64,000 nt of DNA from contig NZ_CP040818.1 of NCBI RefSeq assembly GCF_005887635.2, positions 1,890,501 to 1,954,500 on the forward strand, in the 5' to 3' direction. A program made the translations under genes and the position numbers. Positions 1 to 7,958 of the stretch are shown here, piece by piece (position 1 is the first letter of the stretch; the number at the start of each line of letters is the position of its first letter). The notes beneath the pieces are model-generated. The model saw only the letters and a list, made by a program, of their open reading frames with translations. It was not told the origin of the DNA and searched no databases. This DNA is from Paroceanicella profunda (lineage in GTDB: Bacteria > Pseudomonadota > Alphaproteobacteria > Rhodobacterales > Rhodobacteraceae).

Positions 1-196
1 AGGCGGCGCGCGGCTTGCCGGGTGTCGGTCCTTCCGCGCCTGCGGGCAGGCTGCGATTCCGGTCGGGGCCCTGCTCCTGACCGCGAGAGGCCCCCTGCCG
101 GCCCGGGGCATCACCCGGCAACGTGAGCGCCGGATGCGCCGGCTCCGGCGCGGTCACGGCCTTTCGGGAGCACCTGCCTCGCCGCGGCGCGGGGCC
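1..196. other. Non-coding flank downstream of znuB
   Basis: This GC-rich stretch lies beyond the znuB stop codon. I see no gene or RNA in it. The open frames crossing it on both strands are Arg/Gly/Ala-rich shadows. Confidence 0.4.
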
Positions 197-985
197 CTAG
201 CGGCGCAGGGCCGACGCGCCGTTGGCCAGGCAGAACAGGGCCGCGGCGGCGAGGATGATCGACGGCCCGGCCGGGCTGTCGAGGGTGAAGGACAGCCACA
301 GCCCGCCGATCACCGACACCGCCCCGACGACCCCCGCGCCGAGCACCATTGCTTCCGGCGTGCGGCTCAGCGGGCGGGCGGCGGCGGCGGGGATGATCAG
401 CAGCGAGGTGATCAGCATCACCCCGACGATGCGCATCGCCAGCGCCACGAACAGCGCCAGCAGCAGGGTGAGCACCAGCCGGTCGCGCACCAGCGAGCCG
501 CCCTCGGCCACCATCAGCTCCGGGCTGAGCGTGCCGTTCACCAGGCTGCGCCAGAACAGGCCGGTGACCGCGAGGATGAGCGCCCCGCCGGCGCCGATCA
601 GGGCGAGGTCCTCCCATCCCACGGCGAGGATGTCGCCGAAGAGATAGGCCATGAGGTCCACCCGCACCCCCGGCAGCAGCGCGAGCGAGACCAGCCCCGT
701 GGCGAGCGCCGCATGGGCGAAGACCCCGAGCACCGTGTCCATCGCGTAGCGGCCGGCGGCGGTGGCGGCGGTGACCGTGAGGGCCATGGCCGCGGCGAGC
801 GCGGTGACCCCGAACATCACCGGCAGGCCGGCGAGCAGCCCGAGCGCCACGCCGAGCAGCGCCGCGTGCGAGGTGGCGTCGCCGAAATAGGCCATGCGCC
901 GCCACACCACGAGGCAGCCGAGGGGGGCGGCCACCAGCGCGGCCACGATGCCGGCCAGCCCGGCGCGGATCAGGAAGTCATCCAT
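197..985 (-). CDS. znuB: Zinc ABC transporter permease ZnuB
   Basis: This 262-residue integral membrane protein is almost entirely hydrophobic helices, as expected of an ABC-3 family permease for Zn(II)/Mn(II) uptake. The N-terminal MDDFLIRAGLAG and the RRMAYFGDATSHAALLG segment near residues 29-45 are typical of ZnuB. It would form the inner-membrane channel energised by ZnuC, whose gene lies 17 bp upstream on the same strand. The complete order zur-znuC-znuB points to zinc rather than manganese. The periplasmic binding protein gene znuA is not in the window. Length is normal for the family. Confidence 0.93.
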   Translation of the reverse strand: MDDFLIRAGLAGIVAALVAAPLGCLVVWRRMAYFGDATSHAALLGVALGLLAGLPVMFGVTALAAAMALTVTAATAAGRYAMDTVLGVFAHAALATGLVSLALLPGVRVDLMAYLFGDILAVGWEDLALIGAGGALILAVTGLFWRSLVNGTLSPELMVAEGGSLVRDRLVLTLLLALFVALAMRIVGVMLITSLLIIPAAAARPLSRTPEAMVLGAGVVGAVSVIGGLWLSFTLDSPAGPSIILAAAALFCLANGASALRR

Positions 986-1002
986 GGCGGGGCGCGGCGG
1001 GG

Positions 1003-1893
1003 TCAGGAAGCTGCATGGTCGTGCCTGTGTTCGGGGCCGGGCGCGTCTCCGCCCTCCGGGCCGGGGCCGGTCGGGGGGAGGAGGGGCCGGGGGCCGGCCG
1101 CCGCGTCGCCATGGCGGGTGTGGGGGGCGTCGCTGCCATGGGCCTGCGCCGCGGCGGAGGCCGGGGCGGCTCCGGCCGCGGGGGCGTGGTCATGGCTGTG
1201 ATCGTGGTGATGGCGGTAGAGCGCGAAATCGGCGCGGGCGCCGAACATGCGGTGATAGGCCGGGTCGGCGGTCACGTGCTCCGGCGCGCCGGAGCAGCAG
1301 ACATGGCCGTTGAGGCAGATCACCCGGTCGCAGGCGCCCATCACCACGTGCAGGTCATGGCTCACCAGCAGGATGGCGACACCGCGCTCGGCGCGGATCT
1401 CCGACACCAGCCGGTAGAAGGCGGCTTCGGCGGGCTGGTCCAGGCCCTGGGTGGGCTCGTCAAGGATCAGCAGCTGCGGGTCCCGCAGCAGGGCGCGCGC
1501 CAGCAGCACGCGCTGCAACTCGCCCCCCGAGAGGTCGGAGAGCTGGGCGCCCTCCAGCCCCAGCGCGCCGACCCGGGCCAGCACCGCGTCCCGCGCGCCG
1601 TGCTTCAGCCCGCCGGAAAGCGACAGGAACCGGCCGACCCGCATCGGCATGGTCTTCTCGATCTGCATCTTCTGCGGCGTGTAGCCCAGGCGCAGCCCCG
1701 GGCGGCGCAGGATGCGGCCGGAACCGGCGTGCAGCGTGCCGATGAGCAGCCGCAGCAGCGTGGTCTTGCCGCCGCCGTTCGGCCCGATCAGCGTGACGAT
1801 CTCGCCCGGTGCCACGCTGAGGTCGATGTTCTCGAGAATGCTGCGCCCGCCCTGCCGGAAGGTGAGGGCCTCGGTCCGGATGAGGGCGGTCAT
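1003..1893 (-). CDS. znuC: Zinc ABC transporter ATP-binding protein ZnuC
   Basis: This 296-aa ABC ATPase powers zinc import together with ZnuB. It shows Walker A GPNGGGKTT near residue 38, the signature LSGGELQRV, Walker B LLILDEPTQGLDQP and the switch HDLHVV. After about residue 225 it carries a long tail with histidine/aspartate clusters (HHHDHSHDH and EHRHDH) separated by Ala/Pro-rich sequence, a metal-sensing or metal-buffering type of extension seen in some alphaproteobacterial ZnuC proteins. Its start codon overlaps the zur stop by 4 bp (ATGA), so the two are probably translationally coupled and Zur-controlled. Confidence 0.95.
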   Translation of the reverse strand: MTALIRTEALTFRQGGRSILENIDLSVAPGEIVTLIGPNGGGKTTLLRLLIGTLHAGSGRILRRPGLRLGYTPQKMQIEKTMPMRVGRFLSLSGGLKHGARDAVLARVGALGLEGAQLSDLSGGELQRVLLARALLRDPQLLILDEPTQGLDQPAEAAFYRLVSEIRAERGVAILLVSHDLHVVMGACDRVICLNGHVCCSGAPEHVTADPAYHRMFGARADFALYRHHHDHSHDHAPAAGAAPASAAAQAHGSDAPHTRHGDAAAGPRPLLPPTGPGPEGGDAPGPEHRHDHAAS

Positions 1894-2342
1894 GCGGCGG
1901 CACAGGCGGTGCAGAGGCCGCGTGTCTCCACCGACATGCGTTCGACCAGGAAGCCGGTGCCCGCGGCCTCGCGCGCCAGCCGGTCCAGCGCCGGGGTCTC
2001 CAGCTCGGCCACGGCGCCGCAGGCACGGCAGATCAGGAACTGGGCGTGGTGGGGGTGCGGGGCGGTCCTGCAGGCGGTGTAGGCCGAGAGGCTCTGCAGC
2101 TTGTGCACCAGCCCCTGCGTCTCCAGGAAATCGAGCACCCGGTAGACCGCCGGCGGCGCCGAGGCGGCCCCCTCGGCCTTCAGCCGGTCGAAGAGCTCAT
2201 AGGCCCCCAGCGGCCGGCCGGCATGGTGGAGCGCCGTCAGCACCCGGGTGCGCAGCGGGGTGACACGCACCCCCCGCGCGGCAAGGGCGGCCGAGGCATC
2301 GGCGCTTCGGGTACAGGCGGGGCACTCGGGCATGGCGGCCAT
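1890..2342 (-). CDS. zur: Zinc uptake regulator Zur (Fur family)
   Basis: This 150-aa Fur-family repressor has an N-terminal winged helix (about residues 22-85, including PPAVYRVLDFLETQGLV) and a C-terminal dimerisation domain. The HPHHAQFLICRACG stretch and the final CTAC give the two CxxC pairs of the structural zinc site. An additional CPAC lies at residues 8-11. Being first in an operon with znuCB, it most likely represses zinc uptake when zinc is plentiful. The first ATG is used here. A second in-frame ATG three codons later is equally possible, and neither has a strong Shine-Dalgarno sequence. Confidence 0.93.
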   Translation of the reverse strand: MAAMPECPACTRSADASAALAARGVRVTPLRTRVLTALHHAGRPLGAYELFDRLKAEGAASAPPAVYRVLDFLETQGLVHKLQSLSAYTACRTAPHPHHAQFLICRACGAVAELETPALDRLAREAAGTGFLVERMSVETRGLCTACAAA

Positions 2343-2345
2343 CCG

Positions 2346-2358
2346 GTTACATTGTATC
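2346..2358. promoter_or_regulatory. Putative Zur box upstream of zur-znuCB
   Basis: GTTACATTGTATC is an imperfect palindrome (G-TACA-N-TGTA-C core) in an otherwise GC-rich region, ending 3 bp before the zur start codon. Alphaproteobacterial Zur sites are AT-rich palindromes of this general form, so autoregulation is likely. The assignment is by resemblance only. Confidence 0.5.
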
Positions 2359-2450
2359 TTCGCAGACTATGCGGCGCATCGCGGGGATGCAAGGGCAGGC
2401 TTGGCGCGCCCCTCTCCCCCGGTGTGCCCGGAGACGCGGTGCGCGGCGAC

Positions 2451-2485
2451 ACGCCGGCGGGGGGCTCGATGCCCCCCTCCGGCGT
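2451..2485. repeat. Copy of the recurrent GGGGGC-(ATCGA)-GCCCCC hairpin
   Basis: The 15-nt arms ACGCCGGCGGGGGGC and GCCCCCCTCCGGCGT pair with one mismatch around the loop TCGAT. On the minus strand the core reads GGGGGC-ATCGA-GCCCCC, matching three other sites in the window. No gene ends next to it and there is no T-tract. Confidence 0.6.
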
Positions 2486-2564
2486 CCCCCGGTCGGGACG
2501 AAACACCACGGCACCGCCGCTCCGGACCCCGCCATCCCCCCGCGCACGGGCCAGCATGAGGCGG

Positions 2565-2592
2565 AGGGCAGAGGGCAGAGGGCAGAGGGCAG
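2565..2592. repeat. Four tandem copies of heptamer AGGGCAG
   Basis: Four perfect copies of AGGGCAG give four GGG runs with 4-nt spacers, exactly one potential G-quadruplex. The same heptamer forms the 49-copy array about 7.4 kb further on. Confidence 0.85.
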
Positions 2593-3135
2593 AGGCATCT
2601 CCACCTCCCTGCACCGGGTCCGTCCGATCATTTCCTTGACGACCACACCGCTCCGCGCCTGCCGCGCTCAAGCAGAGTCCAGGCCGGACAGGGGGACGAT
2701 ACCTGCGCTCCTCCAGCGCTGTGCCCGCGCCGAGCAAAGTGGCCGGACGCCGTGCCGGGCCTCCACGGGACCATCGACCCGCGCAGCCCTGCGCCCGAAC
2801 CGGTTGACCGCCTCGCCCGATGCCGATGCGCCGCGGTTCGGGCCCGCGTCGTGCGGGGACTGCGCAGGGCACCTCCGCGGGCGCGGCGAGGCTCCCTTCC
2901 TCCCGGAGGATGCCCCGCGGGTCGGCGGCGTGCCGTCCCGCACCTCGCCGGGCAAGGGCGGGCGCGACGGTTCAGGGAAGGGCGCGTGTCGACGTGGCAG
3001 GTGTGATCGACGGCTTCTCCTCTCCCGTCGGGAACACGGCCCCGCTGGACCACAGGGCAGACGGGGCCGGCAACGGGGCAAGGGCCGAGACCCGCAAGCG
3101 CGAGCGGGGCGGCAGGGGCAGCGCTCCGGCAGTGC

Positions 3136-3300
3136 AGGTGGTGCGGCAGAGCCCGCGCCCCGGCAGTGCGGAGGGTGCGGCAGAGGCTGCGATCCGGCAG
3201 CGCAGACGGCGGGCAGTCCAGCGGCGCGGGCTGGTTGGCAAGGGCCGCGACCGGCAGGCGCATACGGTGCGGCAGAGGCCGCGATCCGGCCATGCGGCGA
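3136..3300. repeat. Degenerate GTGCGGCAGAGGCCGCG repeats
   Basis: At least four irregularly spaced copies of a GTGCGGCAGAG(G/C)C(C/T)GCG(A/C)(T/C)CCGGC motif occur, near 3140, 3174, 3240 and 3266. They look like a decayed minisatellite. Confidence 0.5.
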
Positions 3301-3461
3301 CCTTGCCCGCGTCCCTGCGCTGGCTCGGGACGTCAGCCGGGGGCGACGGTGCGGCAGGGCGCTCCGGCGCAGGTGCGCAGGGCAGCGGCGGCATAAGTGG
3401 GCGGGGCGAAGGTGACACGCGGGGGGGAGATACGGCACGGTTGCAGCCCGTAGGGGAAGCA

Positions 3462-3705
3462 CGGGGCGATGGCGGCGCGCGGGGGGGGCGCCGGCTGATA
3501 ACGGCGCGCGGTGGGAACGCCGGGTGATGGCGGTGCGCAGCGGGAACGCGGGGTGACGGCGGTGCGCGGTGGGAACGCGGGGTGACGGCACGCGCGGGGA
3601 ACGCGGGGTGAGGGCGGCGCGCGGGGAATGCGGAGTCACGATGGCACGCGAGGTGATGGCGGTACGCGGGGGAAACGCGGGGCGGCGGCGGTACGCGGGG
3701 GGAAG
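3462..3705. repeat. 29-bp degenerate tandem array
   Basis: About eight or nine units of 26-30 bp follow the pattern GTGAYGGCGGTGCGCG then GGGAACGCGGG. Clean 29-bp steps begin at 3523, 3552, 3581, 3652 and 3681. The array ends at the hairpin at 3706-3738, beyond the 3' end of the ada-like gene. Confidence 0.75.
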
Positions 3706-3738
3706 CGGAGGCCGGGGGCATCGAGCCCCCGGCCTCCG
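3706..3738 (-). terminator. Hairpin terminator after the ada-like gene
   Basis: Perfect 14-bp arms CGGAGGCCGGGGGC and GCCCCCGGCCTCCG flank the loop ATCGA, about 30 bp past the minus-strand stop codon. There is no U-tract, so termination is inferred from position and stem strength. It shares its core with three other hairpins in this window. Confidence 0.65.
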
Positions 3739-3768
3739 TGTCGCCGCGGTGCGGCTCCGGCGCCGGGC

Positions 3769-4665
3769 TCAGGCCGCGGTCGGTCCGGGCGCCGCGGCGG
3801 ATGCGGGGACGGGGCGCTCCGCGTCGGCGCGGGCGGATTCCCAGGCCAGCATGGCGCGCTTGACCGGCAGGCCCCAGTGGTATCCGCCCAGCTCGCCGGA
3901 CTTGCGCAGCGCTCGGTGGCAGGGGATCAGCCAGCTGACCGGGTTGCGGCCCACCGCGGTGCCAACGGCCCGCGCGGCCTTCGGCGCGCCGATCACCCGG
4001 GCGATCTCGGAATAGGTGGTCACATGGCCGGTGGGGATGCGCAGCAGGGCCTCCCAGACCTTGATCTGGAAGGGCGCGCCGATCAGGCACAGCCGGGTCT
4101 CGCCGCCCGCCGCCGGGCCGCCACCGCCGAACACGCCGCCGGTGAGGGGGGCGAGGGCGTCCGGGTCCTCCCGGAAGCGGGCGGCGGGCCAGCGGCCGGA
4201 GAGGTCGGCCATTGCCGCGTCCCGCCCGGTTTCCGCGGCGAAGGCGATGCCGCACAGGCCGCGGTCCGTGCCCATCACCAGCGCCTCGCCGAACGGCGTG
4301 TCGAACCAGCCCCAGCGGATGTCGAGCCCGGCGCCGCCGGCGGCATAGGCGCCGGGGCTCATCGCCTCCCAGCGCAGGAACAGGTCGTGCAGGCGCGACG
4401 GCCCGGAGAGGCCGGTCTCCAGGCTGGTGTCGAGCACGGTGAAGCGCTCGCGCAGCAGGGCGCGGGCGTGGTCGAGCGTGAGATACTGCAGGTAGCGCTT
4501 CGGGCTCACCCCCACCCACTGGCTGAACAGCTTCTGGAAATGCGCCGGGCTCATGCCCATCTCGGCGGCGAGGGCGTCGAGCGTGGGCTGGTCCTCCCGG
4601 CGTTCGCCGATCAGGCGGATCGCCTCGGCCATCACGTCATAGGCGCGGGGGCTGTGCTCGGTCAT
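3769..4665 (-). CDS. Ada-type AraC activator / methylated-DNA-cysteine methyltransferase
   Basis: This 298-aa fusion has an AraC-type helix-turn-helix region (about residues 1-105, with MSPAHFQKLFSQWVGVSPKR) followed by an O6-alkylguanine-DNA alkyltransferase domain. The alkyl-acceptor loop IPCHR is near Cys249, followed by GGYHWG. It lacks the N-terminal methylphosphotriester domain of full Ada, so it should repair O6-alkylguanine by suicide transfer and may act as a transcription factor. The ATG at 4665 is preceded by AGGAGAG. A longer upstream reading frame is low-complexity shadow. It sits alone, followed by a strong hairpin. Confidence 0.9.
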   Translation of the reverse strand: MTEHSPRAYDVMAEAIRLIGERREDQPTLDALAAEMGMSPAHFQKLFSQWVGVSPKRYLQYLTLDHARALLRERFTVLDTSLETGLSGPSRLHDLFLRWEAMSPGAYAAGGAGLDIRWGWFDTPFGEALVMGTDRGLCGIAFAAETGRDAAMADLSGRWPAARFREDPDALAPLTGGVFGGGGPAAGGETRLCLIGAPFQIKVWEALLRIPTGHVTTYSEIARVIGAPKAARAVGTAVGRNPVSWLIPCHRALRKSGELGGYHWGLPVKRAMLAWESARADAERPVPASAAAPGPTAA

Positions 4666-4850
4666 CTCGTCTCTCCTGACTTGGGTGTCGCGTGCAGGAT
4701 AGCCTGCCGCCCGGAGGCCGGCGACCCGAATCCTGTGCCTCCGCGCCCCGCGGGCGGCTTGCGCGGGGCTGCGCCCGCAAGGCCGTTCCGGGGGGCGCCG
4801 TTCCCGGCCTGCCGGGCAGGGGTCGGGGCGGCCCCGCCCGGCGCGGCGGG

Positions 4851-5618
4851 TCAGAAACCGGAGGGGTCGTGGGTGCAGACGATGTCGATGTCGTTGCGCG
4901 CCCGAGCGCTGAGGTCCGCCGCGTGGTGGTGGTTCGCGGCGATCGCATGGCGGTCGAAGGCGGCGAGGGTCTCGAGGCTGCGCAGCGCCCAGGGCATGCC
5001 GCCAAAACCGCCCTCCAGCGTGCTGCGGTGGTAGAACATGTCGCCCACGTGCAGCAGCCAGCGGTTGCCCTGGCGCACCGCATATCCGCTGTGGCCGCGG
5101 GAGTGGCCGGGGATCGGGACCATAAGCAGGCCCTCGGCGATGTCGTCCAGCACGGTCACCCCGGCGAAGCCCTGCCAGTTGCACTCCCCCGGCGCATGGG
5201 CGACGATGTCCGGGCCATGGGCGATCTGGGCGGTGCGATACCTGTGCCGCTCCGGAAGGCTGGGCTGGTCGTGCAGCGCGCGGGCCTCCTCGGCGCTCAT
5301 GTGCACCCTGGCATGGGGAAAGTCGCTCAGCCCGCCGATATGGTCCGGGTCGCCGTGGGTGAGCAGGATGTGGCGCACGTCCGAGGGCCGCAGGCCCATC
5401 CCCTCGATCTGCCGCAGGGCGGTTTCCGCCGGGTCCAGGTCCGGCCGGACCAGGTGGCGGATCGGCCCCAGCCGGGTCACGGGGTCCTCGATGTCGCCCA
5501 TGCCGAAGCCGGTGTCGATCAGCACGAGCCCGTTGTCGGTCTCCAGCAGGAGCACCCTGCAGACGAGCGGGGCGCGGAACAGGCGCAGGGTTCCGCAGTT
5601 CAGGTGGTGGAGTCTCAT
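4851..5618 (-). CDS. MBL-fold metallo-hydrolase
   Basis: This metallo-beta-lactamase-fold protein of about 255 aa has the metal motif LTHGDPDHIGG, where the usual HxHxDH reads HxDxDH as in many MBL subfamilies. It also shows VPIPGHSRGHSGY, LHVGDMFYH and a late ANHHHA. It probably hydrolyses an ester, lactone or thioester with a dinuclear metal site. The substrate cannot be read from the sequence. I start at MRLHHLNCGTLRLF because family homology begins there. An upstream ATG 11 codons earlier is possible, and neither start has a clear ribosome-binding site. The gap to the ada-like gene is 185 bp. Confidence 0.85.
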   Translation of the reverse strand: MRLHHLNCGTLRLFRAPLVCRVLLLETDNGLVLIDTGFGMGDIEDPVTRLGPIRHLVRPDLDPAETALRQIEGMGLRPSDVRHILLTHGDPDHIGGLSDFPHARVHMSAEEARALHDQPSLPERHRYRTAQIAHGPDIVAHAPGECNWQGFAGVTVLDDIAEGLLMVPIPGHSRGHSGYAVRQGNRWLLHVGDMFYHRSTLEGGFGGMPWALRSLETLAAFDRHAIAANHHHAADLSARARNDIDIVCTHDPSGF

Positions 5619-6453
5619 GACATGTTCCGGCAGCCCCTGATGTCCCCGCATGAAACACCGTTTTGGCGCAGGGATAAATCCCTTCTCGCAGGATTGCGTG
5701 CCCCGCAGGCCCGCAGGCCCCCGCCCCGAAGCCGCGACCGGGAGCCTGCCGGGGACGGGGCGCTGGCCGGCGCGAAGCGCGCGGGCGGTGACCGCTCCGC
5801 GGCCCGGGCCGGTGGGAAGACCGGCGGCGCGCTGAGCGGCTCCGGGCCATCGCGGCGGGCGAGGCCGTGGCGGGAGGTGCGCCGCGGAGGCCCCTTCCCG
5901 GGATCAGGCCGAAGGCGGGGGGCTGCACCGGACGGGGCTGGAACGGCCCCCGTCATGGGGCATGGCGCAGCCGTCGGGGAGGCCGGTCCGCAGGGCTGAC
6001 CGGCCCTGTCGGTGCCCCGGCGCAGGGGCCGATTCGCGAAGGAGCCGGGCCTGCGGGCACGCTCCGCCCGCCCGCGCGGCCCGGTGGGGGATCCCCTGTT
6101 CGGGCATCGGCGGCCGGCGTGGCGGGACGGCGCGCGCGCTTCGGGGCGTGGCACGTCGGCCAGTGCGGAGAGGCCGGGGCTGGCCGGCGCGTGGCGGGCA
6201 GGGCGCGACAGGCACGGCGAGACCGGCCGTGCGCAACGGGCAGCGCGAGCGACGCAGCGCGCGCCGGGCAGCGTGAGGGATGTAGTGCGCGACCAGCAGC
6301 GCGCGACAGGCAGCGCGGGGGAGGCAGCGCCCGGCGGGCAGCTCGAGGAAGGCAGTGCGCGACGGGCGGCGCGGGGGCGGCAACGCCCGGCGGGCAGTGC
6401 GGAACGGCCCGTGCGGGGAGGGTCCGGCAGCGCGGGAAACCGGTGCTGGCGCC
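5619..6453. other. Gene-free gap with low-complexity sequence
   Basis: No gene is supported. The left half is non-repetitive GC-rich sequence and the right half carries the short degenerate array at about 6200-6440. Arg/Ala/Gly-rich open frames on both strands are shadows. Confidence 0.55.
6200..6440. repeat. ~15-bp degenerate array (GGCAGCGCG core)
   Basis: Roughly a dozen 13-16-bp units follow a GACRGGCAGCGCGCG-like pattern, for example GACAGGCAGCGCGGG then GGAGGCAGCGCCC. The array stops just before the fkbM-family stop codon at 6454. Confidence 0.6.
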
Positions 6454-7227
6454 TCAGCCCTTGTGGAGCCAGATCTGGTCCACGCCGACATGCGCGGCGA
6501 GGCGGTATCCGGCCGCGTCCATGATGGCGGCGATCGCCGGGCTGGCCTCGTTCACCTCGATGCTCCAGGCGGCGATCTCGAAGCGCGCGAAGGGGAAGGC
6601 GGCGAGCACCGCCTCCTCGCCGCCCTCGATGTCGATGGAGATGTAGTCGATGCGGCGCAGCCCGGCACCGGAGAGGATGTCCGCCAGGGGGCGGGTGGGC
6701 ACGCGGATCACCTCGGCGCGGGTGCGGCTGTCAGCCTCGATGGCGGCGCGGGCCCCGGCGCCCAGCGTGTCGAGGAGCCCGCCCATCTGCACGTAGCCGC
6801 TGCGGATGTCGAGGAAGTCGGCCTCGCCCTCCTGCGCCGCCACGGCGAGGTTGAGGCAGGGGCTCGCGCGGTTGGCGCAGACCTGGGCATGCAGGTGCGG
6901 CGCGGCCTCCACCAGCAGGCCGGTCCAGCCGCGGAAGGCCTCGAAGAAGGCGGTGTTCGAGCCGGTGATGCCGTCATAGGCGCCCACCTCCACGAACACG
7001 CCGCCGCGCTTGCGCCGGAACACCGTGCGGTCGAGGAACTCGTCCTGCCCGGCCTGGCTGAAATAGGGCCGGTCGCGGCCCAGCATCTGCCACAGCGCCC
7101 AGCGTTCCTGCGCCAGCCGGCCGCGGCGCGGGCTGTCGGGCATCTGGCGGATCGCGGCACGCAGCCGGCGCTCGGCCTCGGCGATCACCTCGCGGGCGCG
7201 GGCCAGTTCCTCGGAGATATCGCTCAT
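6454..7227 (-). CDS. FkbM family SAM-dependent methyltransferase
   Basis: This 257-aa protein has an N-terminal helical section (residues 1-70) followed by an FkbM methyltransferase fold: FVEVGAYDGITGSNT as the SAM-binding motif and DYISIDIEGGEEAVL later. FkbM-type enzymes O-methylate sugars or other hydroxyls on polysaccharides, lipids and natural products, so a surface-glycan target is plausible but unproven. The ATG at 7227 has AAAGGAG in front of it. The gene is divergent from nth with 74 bp between them, so both promoters must lie in that short space. Confidence 0.88.
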   Translation of the reverse strand: MSDISEELARAREVIAEAERRLRAAIRQMPDSPRRGRLAQERWALWQMLGRDRPYFSQAGQDEFLDRTVFRRKRGGVFVEVGAYDGITGSNTAFFEAFRGWTGLLVEAAPHLHAQVCANRASPCLNLAVAAQEGEADFLDIRSGYVQMGGLLDTLGAGARAAIEADSRTRAEVIRVPTRPLADILSGAGLRRIDYISIDIEGGEEAVLAAFPFARFEIAAWSIEVNEASPAIAAIMDAAGYRLAAHVGVDQIWLHKG

Positions 7228-7301
7228 TCCTCGGCTCCTTTCGCGCGCCCCTGGGGGCTTCGGCCGCGCCGGCCCCTTGCTCCGGGCGCGGCGGCGGTGC
7301 A

Positions 7302-7958
7302 ATGTCCCGGCTCATGACGACCCAGCTCGATTTCAACACCATGCGGGAGATTTTCGCCCGCTTCCATGCCCGCGAGCCCGAACCCCGCGGAGAGCTGGAG
7401 CATGTGAACGCCTACACGCTGCTCGTGGCCGTCGCCCTCTCGGCCCAGGCCACGGACAAGGGCGTGAACCGCGCCACGAAGGCGCTGTTCGAGATCGCCG
7501 ACACGCCGGCGAAGATGCTCGCCCTCGGCGAGGAGGGGCTGATCGAGCACATCAGGACCATCGGTCTCTACCGTAACAAGGCCAGGAACGTCATCAAGCT
7601 CTCGCGGATCCTGGAGGAGCAGTACGGCGGCGAGGTGCCCTCCTCGCGCGCCGCCCTGCAGGCGCTGCCCGGCGTGGGGCGCAAGACCGCGAACGTGGTG
7701 CTCAACATGTGGTTCCGCCAGCCGGCGCAGGCGGTGGACACGCATATCTTCCGCGTGGGCAACCGCACCGGCATCGCCCCGGGCAGGAATGTCGACGTGG
7801 TGGAGCGCGCGGTGGAGGACAACGTGCCGGCCGAGTTCCAGCTTCACGCCCATCACTGGCTGATCCTGCACGGGCGCTACACCTGCACGGCCCGCGCGCC
7901 GCGCTGCAGCCTGTGCCTCATCAACGATCTCTGCACATTCGAGGAAAAAACCGCATGA
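7302..7958 (+). CDS. nth: Endonuclease III (DNA glycosylase/AP lyase)
   Basis: This 218-aa base-excision-repair enzyme removes oxidised pyrimidines. It shows the helix-hairpin-helix LPGVGRKTANVVL with the catalytic lysine, the catalytic aspartate in AVDTHIFRV, and a C-terminal [4Fe-4S] loop with spacing C-x6-C-x2-C-x5-C (CTARAPRCSLCLINDLC). A second in-frame ATG four codons in could also serve as start. Its stop overlaps the next start codon (ATGA), coupling it to the adenosine kinase gene. Confidence 0.97.
   Translation: MSRLMTTQLDFNTMREIFARFHAREPEPRGELEHVNAYTLLVAVALSAQATDKGVNRATKALFEIADTPAKMLALGEEGLIEHIRTIGLYRNKARNVIKLSRILEEQYGGEVPSSRAALQALPGVGRKTANVVLNMWFRQPAQAVDTHIFRVGNRTGIAPGRNVDVVERAVEDNVPAEFQLHAHHWLILHGRYTCTARAPRCSLCLINDLCTFEEKTA

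Larger units (their letters stand above)
2343..3768. other. 1.4 kb gap without genes between zur and the ada-like gene
   Basis: No convincing gene is seen. The gap holds a putative Zur box, a GGGGGC-TCGAT-GCCCCC hairpin, four copies of the AGGGCAG heptamer, an irregular GCGGCAGAGGCCGCG-type repeat and a 29-bp tandem array. znuA, often divergent from zur in relatives, is absent here. Confidence 0.6.

Noticed and set aside
3769..5928. 719-codon frame as one large protein including the ada-like domain
   Set aside because: Everything before MTEHSPRAYDVM is antisense-type low-complexity sequence through the MBL gene. A strong AGGAGAG supports the start at 4665.
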